From: a bacterium
GTDB taxonomy: Bacteria; Planctomycetota; UBA11346
DNA: 35,273 bases
Assembly (NCBI GenBank): GCA_020049615.1
Contig: JAIFKN010000299.1
Coordinates: forward strand, 1-35,273
Direction: 5' to 3'
The notes under the pieces are model-generated. The model saw only the letters and a program-made list of their open reading frames with translations, ran no database searches and had not been told where the DNA came from. Position 1 is the stretch's first letter; the number at the start of each line of letters is the position of its first letter. This document shows positions 1 through 7,913 of the stretch, in pieces. The position numbers were made by a program, and so were the translations under genes.

Positions 1-1
1 A

Positions 2-775
2 GATGCCGTAGGGCCAGTTCAGGCCGCTACGCGGCCAAGTGGCCTTGTTTTGCTCCGCCGCGTGGCCTTATTTTGGTCCGGCGTTGACACCGCCTCGGTC
101 TCGGTCCGCGACATCTCGACCCCGCGGCCACGCCTGCGACCCGGCCATCCAGGCCTCCGCATCCTCATCGTCGATGATACCGAGGCGAACAGCCAGTTGC
201 TGGAATGGCATATGCAACGCATCGGCCTGACCACCCGCACCGCCCGAGATGGATCGTCGGCCATCGCTGTCTTCACCGACTGGAAGCCCGATCTCATCTG
301 GATGGACATCCGCATGCGGGGAATCGACGGCCTGGAGGCGACCAGGCGTATCCGCCGCCTCGAGGGTGGGCAGTCGGTGCGCATCATCGCCCTGACCGCC
401 TCGGTCTTCGCCGAACAGCGCGACGAGATCCTGGCGGTGGGATTCCAGGAGTTGATCCGCAAACCGTTCCAGGGCGGTGAGATCCACGCCTGTCTGCTCC
501 GCCATCTGGGCCAGGCGCTGCTGCCTGGAGAGGCTGGCGGGGCTGCCGGAGCCGCTTCCGTACAAGGCGCCTCACTCGACGGCCTCGCCAGATTACCGAC
601 CGGGCTGCGGAACGATCTGCGGGCCGCACTGATCGCTCTCGACCAGGAGCGTATCGACGTCCTGTGCAACTCGGCAGCGACCTGCGATGCAGAAATCGGA
701 CGGGAACTGACCGAACGGGCCAAGAAGCTGGAATACTCGTCCATCCTGAGCCGCCTTGGGCCGGAGATCCGATGA
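2..775 (+). CDS. C-terminal part of a probable hybrid histidine kinase (receiver domain plus helical tail), truncated at left edge
   Basis: The frame is open from the first bases of the window, so the N-terminus probably lies outside it; TTG at 50 or GTG at 62 could also be starts. Counting from 50, a complete receiver domain spans residues about 36-155. It has the acidic pair D42-D43 (ILIVDD), phosphoacceptor D86 (WMDIRM), T116 (ALTAS) and K138 (RKPF). Residues about 175-241 form a helical tail of the kind found after the last receiver in many hybrid kinases (LARLPTGLRNDL, ending EYSSILSRL). No kinase domain is visible here. The stop overlaps the next start as ATGA, so the protein should be co-translated with the downstream kinase and probably belongs to the same phosphorelay. 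An imperfect 23-bp tandem duplication at 39-84 disturbs the 5' part and makes the N-terminal reading uncertain. A stand-alone receiver protein is the alternative. Confidence 0.75.
   Translation, partial: DAVGPVQAATRPSGLVLLRRVALFWSGVDTASVSVRDISTPRPRLRPGHPGLRILIVDDTEANSQLLEWHMQRIGLTTRTARDGSSAIAVFTDWKPDLIWMDIRMRGIDGLEATRRIRRLEGGQSVRIIALTASVFAEQRDEILAVGFQELIRKPFQGGEIHACLLRHLGQALLPGEAGGAAGAASVQGASLDGLARLPTGLRNDLRAALIALDQERIDVLCNSAATCDAEIGRELTERAKKLEYSSILSRLGPEIR
39..84 (+). repeat. Imperfect 23-bp tandem duplication
   Basis: The units at 39-61 and 62-84 both begin GTGGCCTT and match at about 19 of 23 positions. The unit length is not a multiple of three. Unit 1 in frame 3 reads VALFCS and unit 2 in frame 2 reads VALFWS, so the duplication shifts the reading frame relative to a single-copy ancestor. 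It lies just upstream of the receiver domain. Confidence 0.7.
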
Positions 776-2721
776 ACTACGACATGACCATCCTGGCGGT
801 GGACGACACCGGCACCTCGCTCTTCCTGCTCAACGAGATCCTCTCCGCGGTCGGCTACCGCGTGCGGCCTGCCGACAGTGGAGAACTCGCCCTGGCCGCG
901 ATCGCCGCCGAACCACCGGACCTCATCCTGCTTGATGTGCGGATGCCAGGAATCGGCGGCTTCGAAGTCTGCCGGCGGCTGAAGGCCGACCCGAGAACCT
1001 GCGACATCCCGGTCTTGTTCCTCAGCGGTCTGAACGAGGAGAGCGAACGGCTGGAGGGCCTGCGACTGGGTGCAAGCGATTTCATCGCCAAGCCGTGCAA
1101 TCGGGACGAACTAATCGCCCGCGTCGGCGTACATGCCGAGATCGTACGCATGCGCCGTCGCATCACCAGCCAGATCGAATCGTTGCAGCAGGCCAACCAG
1201 CGGGCCCAGGCCGAGATCGCCGAACGCAGGCGCACCGAGGAGGCCCTGCGCCATAGCGAACAACGCTTCCAACTGGCGTTCGCCGCCAGTCCTGCCGCGA
1301 TCGCCATCACCCGCATCGCCGACAGTGCGATCGTGGAAGCCAATGCCGTGTTCTGCCGGATCGTCGGCTACTCTGCGGAAGAGGTCGCGCAACGGACCGC
1401 CGCCTCCATGGGGCTGTGGGCCGATCCGACTGAGCGCGAAGCTGCCATGCGCGACCTCGCTCGCGATGGTCTCGCCCAGGCCCGTGAAATACGTCTGCGC
1501 GCCCGCGACGGAAGCGAACGGAACCTGCTCTGGTCGGCAGCGCGGATCCAGATCAAGGGGGATGACTGCATGCTGTCGATGGCCTCCGACATCACCGAAC
1601 AGAAACGGATCCGTATCGCCTATGAACGCAGCCAGGCGTTGCTGCGCAGCACCGCCGCCATGGCCAAGATGGGCGCCTGGGAGGTCGATCTGGCCACCGG
1701 CCAGCAAATCTGGACCGAGGAGATATTCCGCATCCTGGGCCTGCCGCCGGGCCAGGTGCCGACTGCCGAGGAAGGTCTCGCCTTCTACGCGCCGGAGTCG
1801 CGGCCGCTCATCACCGAGGCGTTCCGGCGGGCGGTCGAACTTGGAGAACCATACGATCTCGAACTGGCCCTGATCACCACCACGGGAGAGCGGCGCTTGG
1901 TCCACACCGTGGGCATGGCCCAGCGGGAGGGCGGCAAAGTGGCGAAGGTCTCCGGCACGTTCCAGGACCTCACCGATGTGCGCGCCGCCCAGGAGCAGCT
2001 CGCCACCTCGCAGCATGCCCGCCGGCGGGCCGAGGAGGCGCTGCTCGCCGCCGAGCGCAATGCCGTGGTCGGCCGGCTCGCCGGCCGTGTGGCGCACGAG
2101 ATCAATAACCCGCTGGCTTCGATCAAAGCCTACATCGAGCCGATGCGTCGGCGGGTCGCCGACCGGCCCGAGGTCGATGAGGGCCTGGACATCATCAACC
2201 GGCAGGTCGACCGGGTGGCACGCCTGGTGCGCAACCTGCTCGACTTCGAGCGGCAGCGCGCCCCGAACCGTGCCCCGGTCGAACTGCCGGTCGTCCTCGG
2301 CACGGTCATCGCCCTGCTGCGCGCACGCGCCGACAAGGAATCCAAGCTTTTGGAGGCGGACATCCCTGCCAGCCTGCCTCCTTGCGCCGTCGACCCGGAC
2401 CAGATCCAGCAGGTGCTGATCAACCTGCTGGAGAACGCCTTCGATGCGATCGATCCCGGTCATCTGGTGCAGGTCGTGGCGCGTGCACGCGACGACGGCG
2501 TCGTGGTCGAGGTCCACGATGATGGACCAGGCCTGGGCCAGGACAGCGAACGCCTGTTCACCCCCTTCTTCAGCAGCAAAGAGAAGGGCTGCGGACTGGG
2601 CCTGCCTTTGGCGCGACGCATCTGCGAAGCCCACGGCGGGTGGCTGCGCGGCTGCAACCGGCCTGCGGGCGGAGCCAGCTTCTCCTTCTTCCTGCCCACC
2701 GAGGCCAAGGAACCGACATGA
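772..2721 (+). CDS. Sensor histidine kinase, REC-PAS-PAS-HisKA-HATPase
   Basis: A 649-aa soluble kinase with no signal peptide or membrane segment, so it is probably cytoplasmic. It starts at ATG 772, overlapping the previous stop as ATGA; upstream in-frame starts would run into the preceding gene. An N-terminal receiver spans residues 4-120 (AVDD, phosphoacceptor D55 in LLLDVRMP, K in AKPCN). A helical linker at about 125-160 ends in an ERRRTEEALRHSEQRF-type stretch. PAS1 is at about 163-280 and PAS2 at about 289-405. The HisKA dimerisation helix carries phosphorylatable H442 (GRVAHEINNPLASIKAY). The HATPase domain has the N box (NLLENAFDA, N555), DDGPGLG near 584 and GCGLGLPLA near 607. The N-terminal receiver suggests it is an intermediate in a phosphorelay fed by another kinase, perhaps the one encoded upstream. 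The next gene, a sigma-54 activator, is the likely output. Confidence 0.92.
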   Translation: MNYDMTILAVDDTGTSLFLLNEILSAVGYRVRPADSGELALAAIAAEPPDLILLDVRMPGIGGFEVCRRLKADPRTCDIPVLFLSGLNEESERLEGLRLGASDFIAKPCNRDELIARVGVHAEIVRMRRRITSQIESLQQANQRAQAEIAERRRTEEALRHSEQRFQLAFAASPAAIAITRIADSAIVEANAVFCRIVGYSAEEVAQRTAASMGLWADPTEREAAMRDLARDGLAQAREIRLRARDGSERNLLWSAARIQIKGDDCMLSMASDITEQKRIRIAYERSQALLRSTAAMAKMGAWEVDLATGQQIWTEEIFRILGLPPGQVPTAEEGLAFYAPESRPLITEAFRRAVELGEPYDLELALITTTGERRLVHTVGMAQREGGKVAKVSGTFQDLTDVRAAQEQLATSQHARRRAEEALLAAERNAVVGRLAGRVAHEINNPLASIKAYIEPMRRRVADRPEVDEGLDIINRQVDRVARLVRNLLDFERQRAPNRAPVELPVVLGTVIALLRARADKESKLLEADIPASLPPCAVDPDQIQQVLINLLENAFDAIDPGHLVQVVARARDDGVVVEVHDDGPGLGQDSERLFTPFFSSKEKGCGLGLPLARRICEAHGGWLRGCNRPAGGASFSFFLPTEAKEPT

Positions 2722-4046
2722 ACCTGCTGCTGCTGGAAGACGATGCCGATCTGCGCAACGGCTTACGCCTCGCCCTCGGCGATGCCGGCCACCAGGTCCA
2801 GGCCGTGTCCTCGCTGGAGGCCGCGCAGCGCCTGATCGACCGCGTTGATGCCGTCATCACCGACGTCAACCTGCCCGGCTGCCCCGATGCCGGCATCCGC
2901 CTGATCGCCGAGGTGAAGCCGCGCCAGCCCACCGTCGAGGTGCTGGTCATGACCGGCTACGCCTCCGTGCCGCAGGCGGTCGAGGCAATGCGGCTGGGGG
3001 CCCGTTCCTACCTGCCCAAGCCCTTCGACATCGCCGTCCTCGTGCGCATGCTCTCGGAGATCGAAACCCTGCGCGGCCTGCGCGAGTCGGTCAGTGGCCG
3101 CGGCGCTCTGGTCGGCTCCAGTGCGGCCATGCGGCGGGTCTACCGCCAGATCGACGTCGCGGCTGCCTCCGAACTGACTGTGCTGATCCGCGGGGAGACC
3201 GGCAGCGGCAAGGAACTCGCCGCCCGGGCCATCCATCGCCTCTCGCAGCGACGGGCGCGCCCGTTCGTGGCGGTGAACTGCGCTGCCATTCCACGGGAAC
3301 TTGCCGAGAGTGAACTGTTCGGCCACGAAGCCGGAGCCTTCACCGGGGCGGTAGGCCGGCGCACCGGCTGCTTCGCCAACGCAGCGGATGGCGTGCTGCT
3401 GCTCGACGAGATCAACAGCCTGCCGCTCGAACTGCAGCCGAAGCTGCTGCGCGTGCTGGAGGAGAGTGAGTTCCAGCCGGTCGGTGCGACCAAGCCGTTG
3501 CGTCTGGCCGCCCGCGTGCTGGCAGCCAGCAATGCCGACCTGGAAGCCCTGGTGGCCGCCGGCCGTTTCCGCCAGGACCTGTTCTACCGCCTCCAGGTCC
3601 TCGAGGTCGTGCTACCGCCGCTGCGCGAGCGTCCGGAAGACATCCCCTCCATCGCCGCCGCGATCCTCGAACGCGAAGCGCCGGGTGGACGCCCATGCCA
3701 CCTCGTGCTGGAGTCCTACGCCGCCCTGCTGTCGCGTTCCTGGCCTGGCAATGTACGCGAACTGGCGAACCAGTTGCGTCGCGCCTTGGCCGTCGCAACC
3801 GAAGCGCAGCCGACTGGCGCCGTGGAGATCCGCCCTGAACACCTCGGGGGCGGCGGGCTCCCGGACCTGCCGTTCAAGGAAGCGCAGGAGCGGGCCTGCG
3901 ATGAATGGTCACGCCGGACGGTGATCGCGGCTCTCGCCACCTGTGGCGGCGGCATGACCGAGGCGGCCGAGCGCCTGCGTATGGACCGCAGCGCCCTCTA
4001 CAAACTGGTCAAGCGCCTGGGCATACCCATCCCGGGATCCGGATGA
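2718..4046 (+). CDS. NtrC-family sigma-54-dependent response regulator
   Basis: A 442-aa protein whose ATG at 2718 overlaps the kinase stop as ATGA. The receiver spans residues 1-118 with D8-D9, phosphoacceptor D49 (ITDVNLPG), T/G in MTGYAS and K in PKPF. The AAA+ domain spans about 135-365: Walker A GETGSGKE (159-166), the sigma-54 contact loop GAFTGA (206-211), Walker B LLLDEIN (D230-E231) and SWPGNVRELANQLRRAL. A Fis-type helix-turn-helix closes the protein at about 400-440 (MTEAAERLRMDRSALYKLV). All elements needed to activate sigma-54 RNA polymerase are intact. It is the probable output of the kinase encoded just upstream. It ends 6 bp before a convergent small gene that has a possible -24/-12 promoter. 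Confidence 0.95.
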   Translation: MNLLLLEDDADLRNGLRLALGDAGHQVQAVSSLEAAQRLIDRVDAVITDVNLPGCPDAGIRLIAEVKPRQPTVEVLVMTGYASVPQAVEAMRLGARSYLPKPFDIAVLVRMLSEIETLRGLRESVSGRGALVGSSAAMRRVYRQIDVAAASELTVLIRGETGSGKELAARAIHRLSQRRARPFVAVNCAAIPRELAESELFGHEAGAFTGAVGRRTGCFANAADGVLLLDEINSLPLELQPKLLRVLEESEFQPVGATKPLRLAARVLAASNADLEALVAAGRFRQDLFYRLQVLEVVLPPLRERPEDIPSIAAAILEREAPGGRPCHLVLESYAALLSRSWPGNVRELANQLRRALAVATEAQPTGAVEIRPEHLGGGGLPDLPFKEAQERACDEWSRRTVIAALATCGGGMTEAAERLRMDRSALYKLVKRLGIPIPGSG

Positions 4047-4052
4047 GCCAAA

Positions 4053-4358
4053 TCAGGCGACGACCGAGATCCCCTGCCCCGAGTCCGGTGAAAAACGGGC
4101 ATGCATCTGTTGGTAACCTTGCAAAGCCAGGCTGACGATCGGGCTGGCCGGATTCGGTCTCGGCATCGGCGTCTCGTCCTTGAACTTCGCTCTGATGGCC
4201 TGCATGCGCTCCAACCCCGATTCGACGATGGCGCCGCTGTCTACTTTCGGCGTTTCGATGGTCTGCATCGACGGAGACGTCTGCGCAGACTGCTCGATCT
4301 TAGGCCGTGCCAGCATCGGGGTGACCGAAGATGCTCCCTGGATTCCTGCGATGCTCAT
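4053..4358 (-). CDS. Small hypothetical protein (101 aa)
   Basis: Not recognised. I chose ATG at 4358 because a perfect AGGAGG (4370-4365) sits six bases upstream; the frame is open further upstream but without such a site. The protein starts MSIAGIQGASSVTPM and is rich in Ser, Pro, Gln and Met. It has no signal peptide or membrane segment. The middle (about 42-62, GAIVESGLERMQAIRAKF) is a probable amphipathic helix. The rest looks low in structure, which resembles small secreted rod or basal-body proteins only in general character. It lies 121 bp downstream of the last giant envelope gene on the same strand and converges on the NtrC-type regulator. A sigma-54-like element (4402-4387) is correctly spaced upstream of its start. 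It could be read from its own promoter or from the end of the large operon. Confidence 0.65.
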   Translation of the reverse strand: MSIAGIQGASSVTPMLARPKIEQSAQTSPSMQTIETPKVDSGAIVESGLERMQAIRAKFKDETPMPRPNPASPIVSLALQGYQQMHARFSPDSGQGISVVA

Positions 4359-4364
4359 GGCCAA

Positions 4365-4370
4365 CCTCCT
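4365..4370 (-). promoter_or_regulatory. Strong ribosome binding site of the small gene
   Basis: The minus strand reads AGGAGG, then TTGGCC, then ATG at 4358. It is one of the clearest Shine-Dalgarno sites in the window and fixes the start of the 101-aa protein. Confidence 0.8.
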
Positions 4371-4386
4371 GGTGTCGGTGGAACAG

Positions 4387-4402
4387 AGCGCAGATCGTGC
4401 CG
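4387..4402 (-). promoter_or_regulatory. Candidate sigma-54 (-24/-12) promoter
   Basis: The minus strand reads CGGCACGATCTGCGCT. The -24 half (GGCACG) matches the consensus, and the -12 GC is at the right distance (ten bases between GG and GC). The two bases before that GC are GC instead of TT. Transcription would start near 4376, just before the ribosome binding site. The call rests on one imperfect match and on the convergent NtrC-type activator. Confidence 0.3.
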
Positions 4403-4479
4403 CTTGTGTGGCCCTGGAACGGGCACCGTTGTGGACGAGCAACCAGCTGGCAATCGAGGACGCAGCCCGATAGCAGGTC

Positions 4480-7400
4480 CTAAGCGTCTGTACGGCAGGC
4501 CGTTTCGCGAGTGGTCGCGCGACCACAGGTCCGCCGGCTGATCGCCACCCCTAGCGCCAGCGCCGCACAGCCGAGCAGCAGCCACACGCCCCAGGCGATG
4601 CCGCTGCCCCGCGACTCCAGGCGCAGCACCGGCTGAGCGCCGAGGTTGTCGGCACGCAAGGTCAGTTCCTCGCCGGATTCCTGGGCAGGCAGCAGGTCGA
4701 TGCCGGTCAGGGCGGTAGTTGCGGCGGAGGCCGTCGTCCCGCTGCCAGCGCCGAGTCCGCCGCGGACGCTGAGCTGCTCGGGCGTGCCTGCGGCGGCCTG
4801 CGGGGTCAGCCGCGCCGCCCAGTCCGGACCGGCAGCGGCATCAGCCGGCAGGGCCGGCCAGCGCACCATCTGGCGGTCGAGCAGCAGGCCGCCGCGGCGG
4901 TCGCGCTGCGACTTGGCCACCGAGGACAGCTTGTTCAGCTTCTCTCGCACCGCCTGGCGGTTGTCGTTGGCCACGATGTTGAAGGACTGGCTGCGCTGCT
5001 GGTATTCGTTCTGCGCCTGCACGTCGGCCTGCTGCACGGTCACATCACCTGTCCAGCGCGAGGTGTCCTGGCCGAGCCGTTCGAGCACCGCGACGTGGTC
5101 GGTCAACTCCTGGTCGATCAACTGGAGCTGGTCGGCAAGGCGGGCGCGCACCGCCGGCGATTCCTCGCTGGACGAGCGCAGGCGCTTCAACTCGTCGGCC
5201 AGCACCTCGACGCGGGCACCGGTGGCGTCGCCGGCCGGCACCGGCTCCCAGCCGTCGACGTGCGCCAGGCTGGTGCCGGGCGGGGCGGTGAAGCGCCACA
5301 GCGCGCGCATCACGCGCAACTCGGGGAAGACCGGCAGCTTCGGCCGCAACCCGTCGCCGGCGGCCTGCGCCCAGCACACCTGGATGCGGGTGGCGGCCTC
5401 GCCAGGACGCAGCGGATTGACCGGCACGGTGACGCGGTCGGGGCCGGAACCCTGGCGGGCGCGCACCAACTGGCCGCCGAGGCGGACCTCCCACAACGCG
5501 CAGCCTTCGGGCAGGACCAGTTCCAGGGCGCTGCGGCTGCGGTTGATCACATACCAGGTCGCGCGCGACATCAGGCGGCGGTCGGGATCGATGGCGCTGT
5601 GCACGTCGACCAGGGTGGCGACGGCGTCGGCGCCAAGTCCCTGGTCGAGGCGTTCGCGTTCCAGCGCCAGCTTCCACGCCGTGCCGGTGGCGGCCCAGGT
5701 GCGGCCGGTCAGCAGCGCGGCGGCGACGCCGGCGGGCAGCGGGACGGCGTTGGCCGGACGCTCTTCCAAGCCGTCGGGGCGGCGGACCAGCTGTCCGGCC
5801 TCCTCGTCCTCGGCCAGGGCGACGGTCTCGCGGTCGAAGGCCGGCTCGCAGGCGAACGCGCCGAGCGCGACGCGCTCGCGGCCGGCGGCCTCGCCCCAGT
5901 CGACGGTGAAGGCCAGGTCGAGGGAGGCGGGGCGGTCGAGCGGGGCGGCGAAGCGCGCGGTCAGCCAGCCGTCGGCTTCGCTCCACTCCGCCACCGCCTC
6001 GCCACGCCGGTCGGCGAGCCGCGCGCCCTCGGGCAGGCGGATGCGCACGCGGTCGAGGGCGCCCTGCTCGGGCCGCACCAGCACCCGGCAGGACCAGCGC
6101 AGCGAGCTGGCTCCGGCGATGAGGTAGTGCGCCGCCTCGAGGCGCTGACGGCGCTCGCTGGCGCCGATCGCGAGCTGGGCGGTGCTGCCGGCGCGCAGCT
6201 CGATGGCGTTGCGCAGGCGCTCGTCGGCGCGCTGGCGGATGCCGGCGCGGGCGAGGTCGGCGGCGAGGGCCTCGGCATCGGTCGCCGGACCGCTGAGGGT
6301 GGCGCGCAGCGTGCCGCGATCGGCGAGCAGCCAGCGCACCCGCCCGGCGCCGACGCCGTCGCCAGCCAGGGCGATGCGCGGCAGACCCTCGGCCCCGTTC
6401 GGCGCTTCGCAGCGCAGCACCACCTGGGCGCCGGCAGCGAGAGCCGCGGTGGCGCGCAGGATACCGCCACCGGCGGGATCGGGCAGCCAGGCGGCGCCGT
6501 CGGCCGCGACCACCTGCCAGGGTGGCGGCACGGCGATGCGCAGATGGTCGGCCAGCCCGGGGCCGCTGAGCACGAAGGCGATCTCGGCCCGCCAGCGTCC
6601 GGGGCCGGTGACCAGCAGACCGTCGCTGGTCGCGGTCAGCAGCGCGGCGGCGGAACTGAAGGACAAGGCCAGGCCGGTGGGGGCATCGCCATCCCAGGCG
6701 AGACGGAAGCGCTGGCCTTCACCGGGCTCGACGCGCCGCACCCCGGCCAGGCCCTCGGGGATGGCCCAGCGCACCGGTCCAGCATCGACCACTGCGACCG
6801 TGCCGCCGCCTCGCACCGCCCCGGGCAGGGCGAGGGCCGGCACGGCCGAACCCTCGGCGATGATCACGCCGGCGAGGTTGGCGCTGCGGGAGCGTTCGCG
6901 CGCCCCGGCGCTCCAGCGCAGCTCCAGCCGGCCCTCGCGCTGGCGCCAGCCGGCGAGGCCGTCGCCCTCGACGGTCAGGACGTCGAGCCGCGGCGGCAGG
7001 ACGAGTTCGACCACGCCGGGGGGCTGGCGCTGGCTGTCGATGACGAGCTGCGCCGTCCAGGCGATGTGGTCGCCCAGGTGGCGCAGGGTCAGGGCCTGGG
7101 TCAGGCCGAGGCTGCCGCTGTCAGCCGCTGCGGCCGGGCGATCGACCGTGAACAGCAGCGGACACGGCTGCGTCGGCAGGCTCAGCGGGGCGGTGATGAG
7201 CACGCCACCCACGCTGGCAACCAGGCTGGCCGGCGTCTCGACCGTCAGCACGCCGCCCGGCGGAAAGGTCATCGCCACCGCGGCGTTGCCCGCGGATTCG
7301 CGGGTGGCGGTGATCTGCAGCTGGGCCTGCGAGCGCGGCGGCAGGGCGAGGACCAGGACGTCTCCATCCATGCGCCAGGCTGGAGCCGGCGGCACCGGCG

Positions 7401-7824
7401 CCCCGGCCAGCGGCTGGATCTGCACGGCACTGACCGTGCCGGGCATGTGCAAGCGCACCTCGCCCCAGGCCGCGCTCGGCGCGGCCAGCGGCACGGTGCC
7501 GGTAAGGTTCCAGCGGCCATCGCGCCAGACGCTCCGCCAGAAGCCAGGACCGATCGCCAGCACCGGCGCGTCGACGTCCGGCGCCGGCGCCTTGGCCGCA
7601 GCAACCAGGGCGGCGAAGCGCTCGCGGCTGAGCGCCACCGTGACCCCCTGCGGCTGGCCATCGGCGCCGAGGCGGGCGTAGCCCATCAGCACGACACCGG
7701 GCGTCTCCTGGGCGGCGGCGAACGCGAAGCAGCAGGCCAGCAGCAGTAGACGGAAACCGAGGATCCGATGAACAGGAGACACAGAGACACAGAGGCTCGA
7801 GGAGGTCAGGCATGCGGCATTCAT
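4480..7824 (-). CDS. Very large exported beta-rich envelope protein with C-terminal membrane anchor (giant A)
   Basis: About 1,114 aa from ATG 7824. The frame is also open to an ATG at 7917 that overlaps the upstream stop as ATGA, and a GTG at 7782 would give a compact signal peptide. A hydrophobic export signal (FRLLLLACCFAFAAA) precedes QETPG. The body alternates many hydrophobic strands with Gly/Ala/Pro turns, as in stacked beta-sandwich domains. Around nt 4890-5210 there is a long charged, Gln-rich helical or coiled-coil stretch. Near the C-terminus a conserved-looking block (GIDLLPAQESGEELTLRA) leads to one membrane helix (WGVWLLLGCAALALGVAI) and a basic tail. So it is probably anchored in a membrane with most of the chain outside the cytoplasm. 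It is the last gene of the sigma/VWA operon and resembles its two upstream neighbours in architecture. Function unknown. The 5' end is overlapped by a palindromic repeat. Confidence 0.8.
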   Translation of the reverse strand: MNAACLTSSSLCVSVSPVHRILGFRLLLLACCFAFAAAQETPGVVLMGYARLGADGQPQGVTVALSRERFAALVAAAKAPAPDVDAPVLAIGPGFWRSVWRDGRWNLTGTVPLAAPSAAWGEVRLHMPGTVSAVQIQPLAGAPVPPAPAWRMDGDVLVLALPPRSQAQLQITATRESAGNAAVAMTFPPGGVLTVETPASLVASVGGVLITAPLSLPTQPCPLLFTVDRPAAAADSGSLGLTQALTLRHLGDHIAWTAQLVIDSQRQPPGVVELVLPPRLDVLTVEGDGLAGWRQREGRLELRWSAGARERSRSANLAGVIIAEGSAVPALALPGAVRGGGTVAVVDAGPVRWAIPEGLAGVRRVEPGEGQRFRLAWDGDAPTGLALSFSSAAALLTATSDGLLVTGPGRWRAEIAFVLSGPGLADHLRIAVPPPWQVVAADGAAWLPDPAGGGILRATAALAAGAQVVLRCEAPNGAEGLPRIALAGDGVGAGRVRWLLADRGTLRATLSGPATDAEALAADLARAGIRQRADERLRNAIELRAGSTAQLAIGASERRQRLEAAHYLIAGASSLRWSCRVLVRPEQGALDRVRIRLPEGARLADRRGEAVAEWSEADGWLTARFAAPLDRPASLDLAFTVDWGEAAGRERVALGAFACEPAFDRETVALAEDEEAGQLVRRPDGLEERPANAVPLPAGVAAALLTGRTWAATGTAWKLALERERLDQGLGADAVATLVDVHSAIDPDRRLMSRATWYVINRSRSALELVLPEGCALWEVRLGGQLVRARQGSGPDRVTVPVNPLRPGEAATRIQVCWAQAAGDGLRPKLPVFPELRVMRALWRFTAPPGTSLAHVDGWEPVPAGDATGARVEVLADELKRLRSSSEESPAVRARLADQLQLIDQELTDHVAVLERLGQDTSRWTGDVTVQQADVQAQNEYQQRSQSFNIVANDNRQAVREKLNKLSSVAKSQRDRRGGLLLDRQMVRWPALPADAAAGPDWAARLTPQAAAGTPEQLSVRGGLGAGSGTTASAATTALTGIDLLPAQESGEELTLRADNLGAQPVLRLESRGSGIAWGVWLLLGCAALALGVAISRRTCGRATTRETACRTDA

Positions 7825-7890
7825 TACCCGGCGGCCCGACGGGCTTGGATCTCCGCCTCCTTCGACCCTCTGTGTCTCTGTGCCTCCTGT
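7772..7890. repeat. Inverted-arm palindromic element, copy 1
   Basis: Two 24-nt arms at 7772-7795 and 7867-7890 are inverted copies with one mismatch. They share the core CACAGAGACACAGAGG and end in ACAGGAG. A 71-bp spacer separates them. Just inside each arm the match continues loosely (TCGAGGAG versus the complement of CTCCTTCGA). The element overlaps the 5' coding end of giant A. As RNA it would fold into a long stem with the candidate starts in or near it. Confidence 0.9.
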
Positions 7891-7913
7891 AAATTCTTCC
7901 GCTGAGTCAAAGA

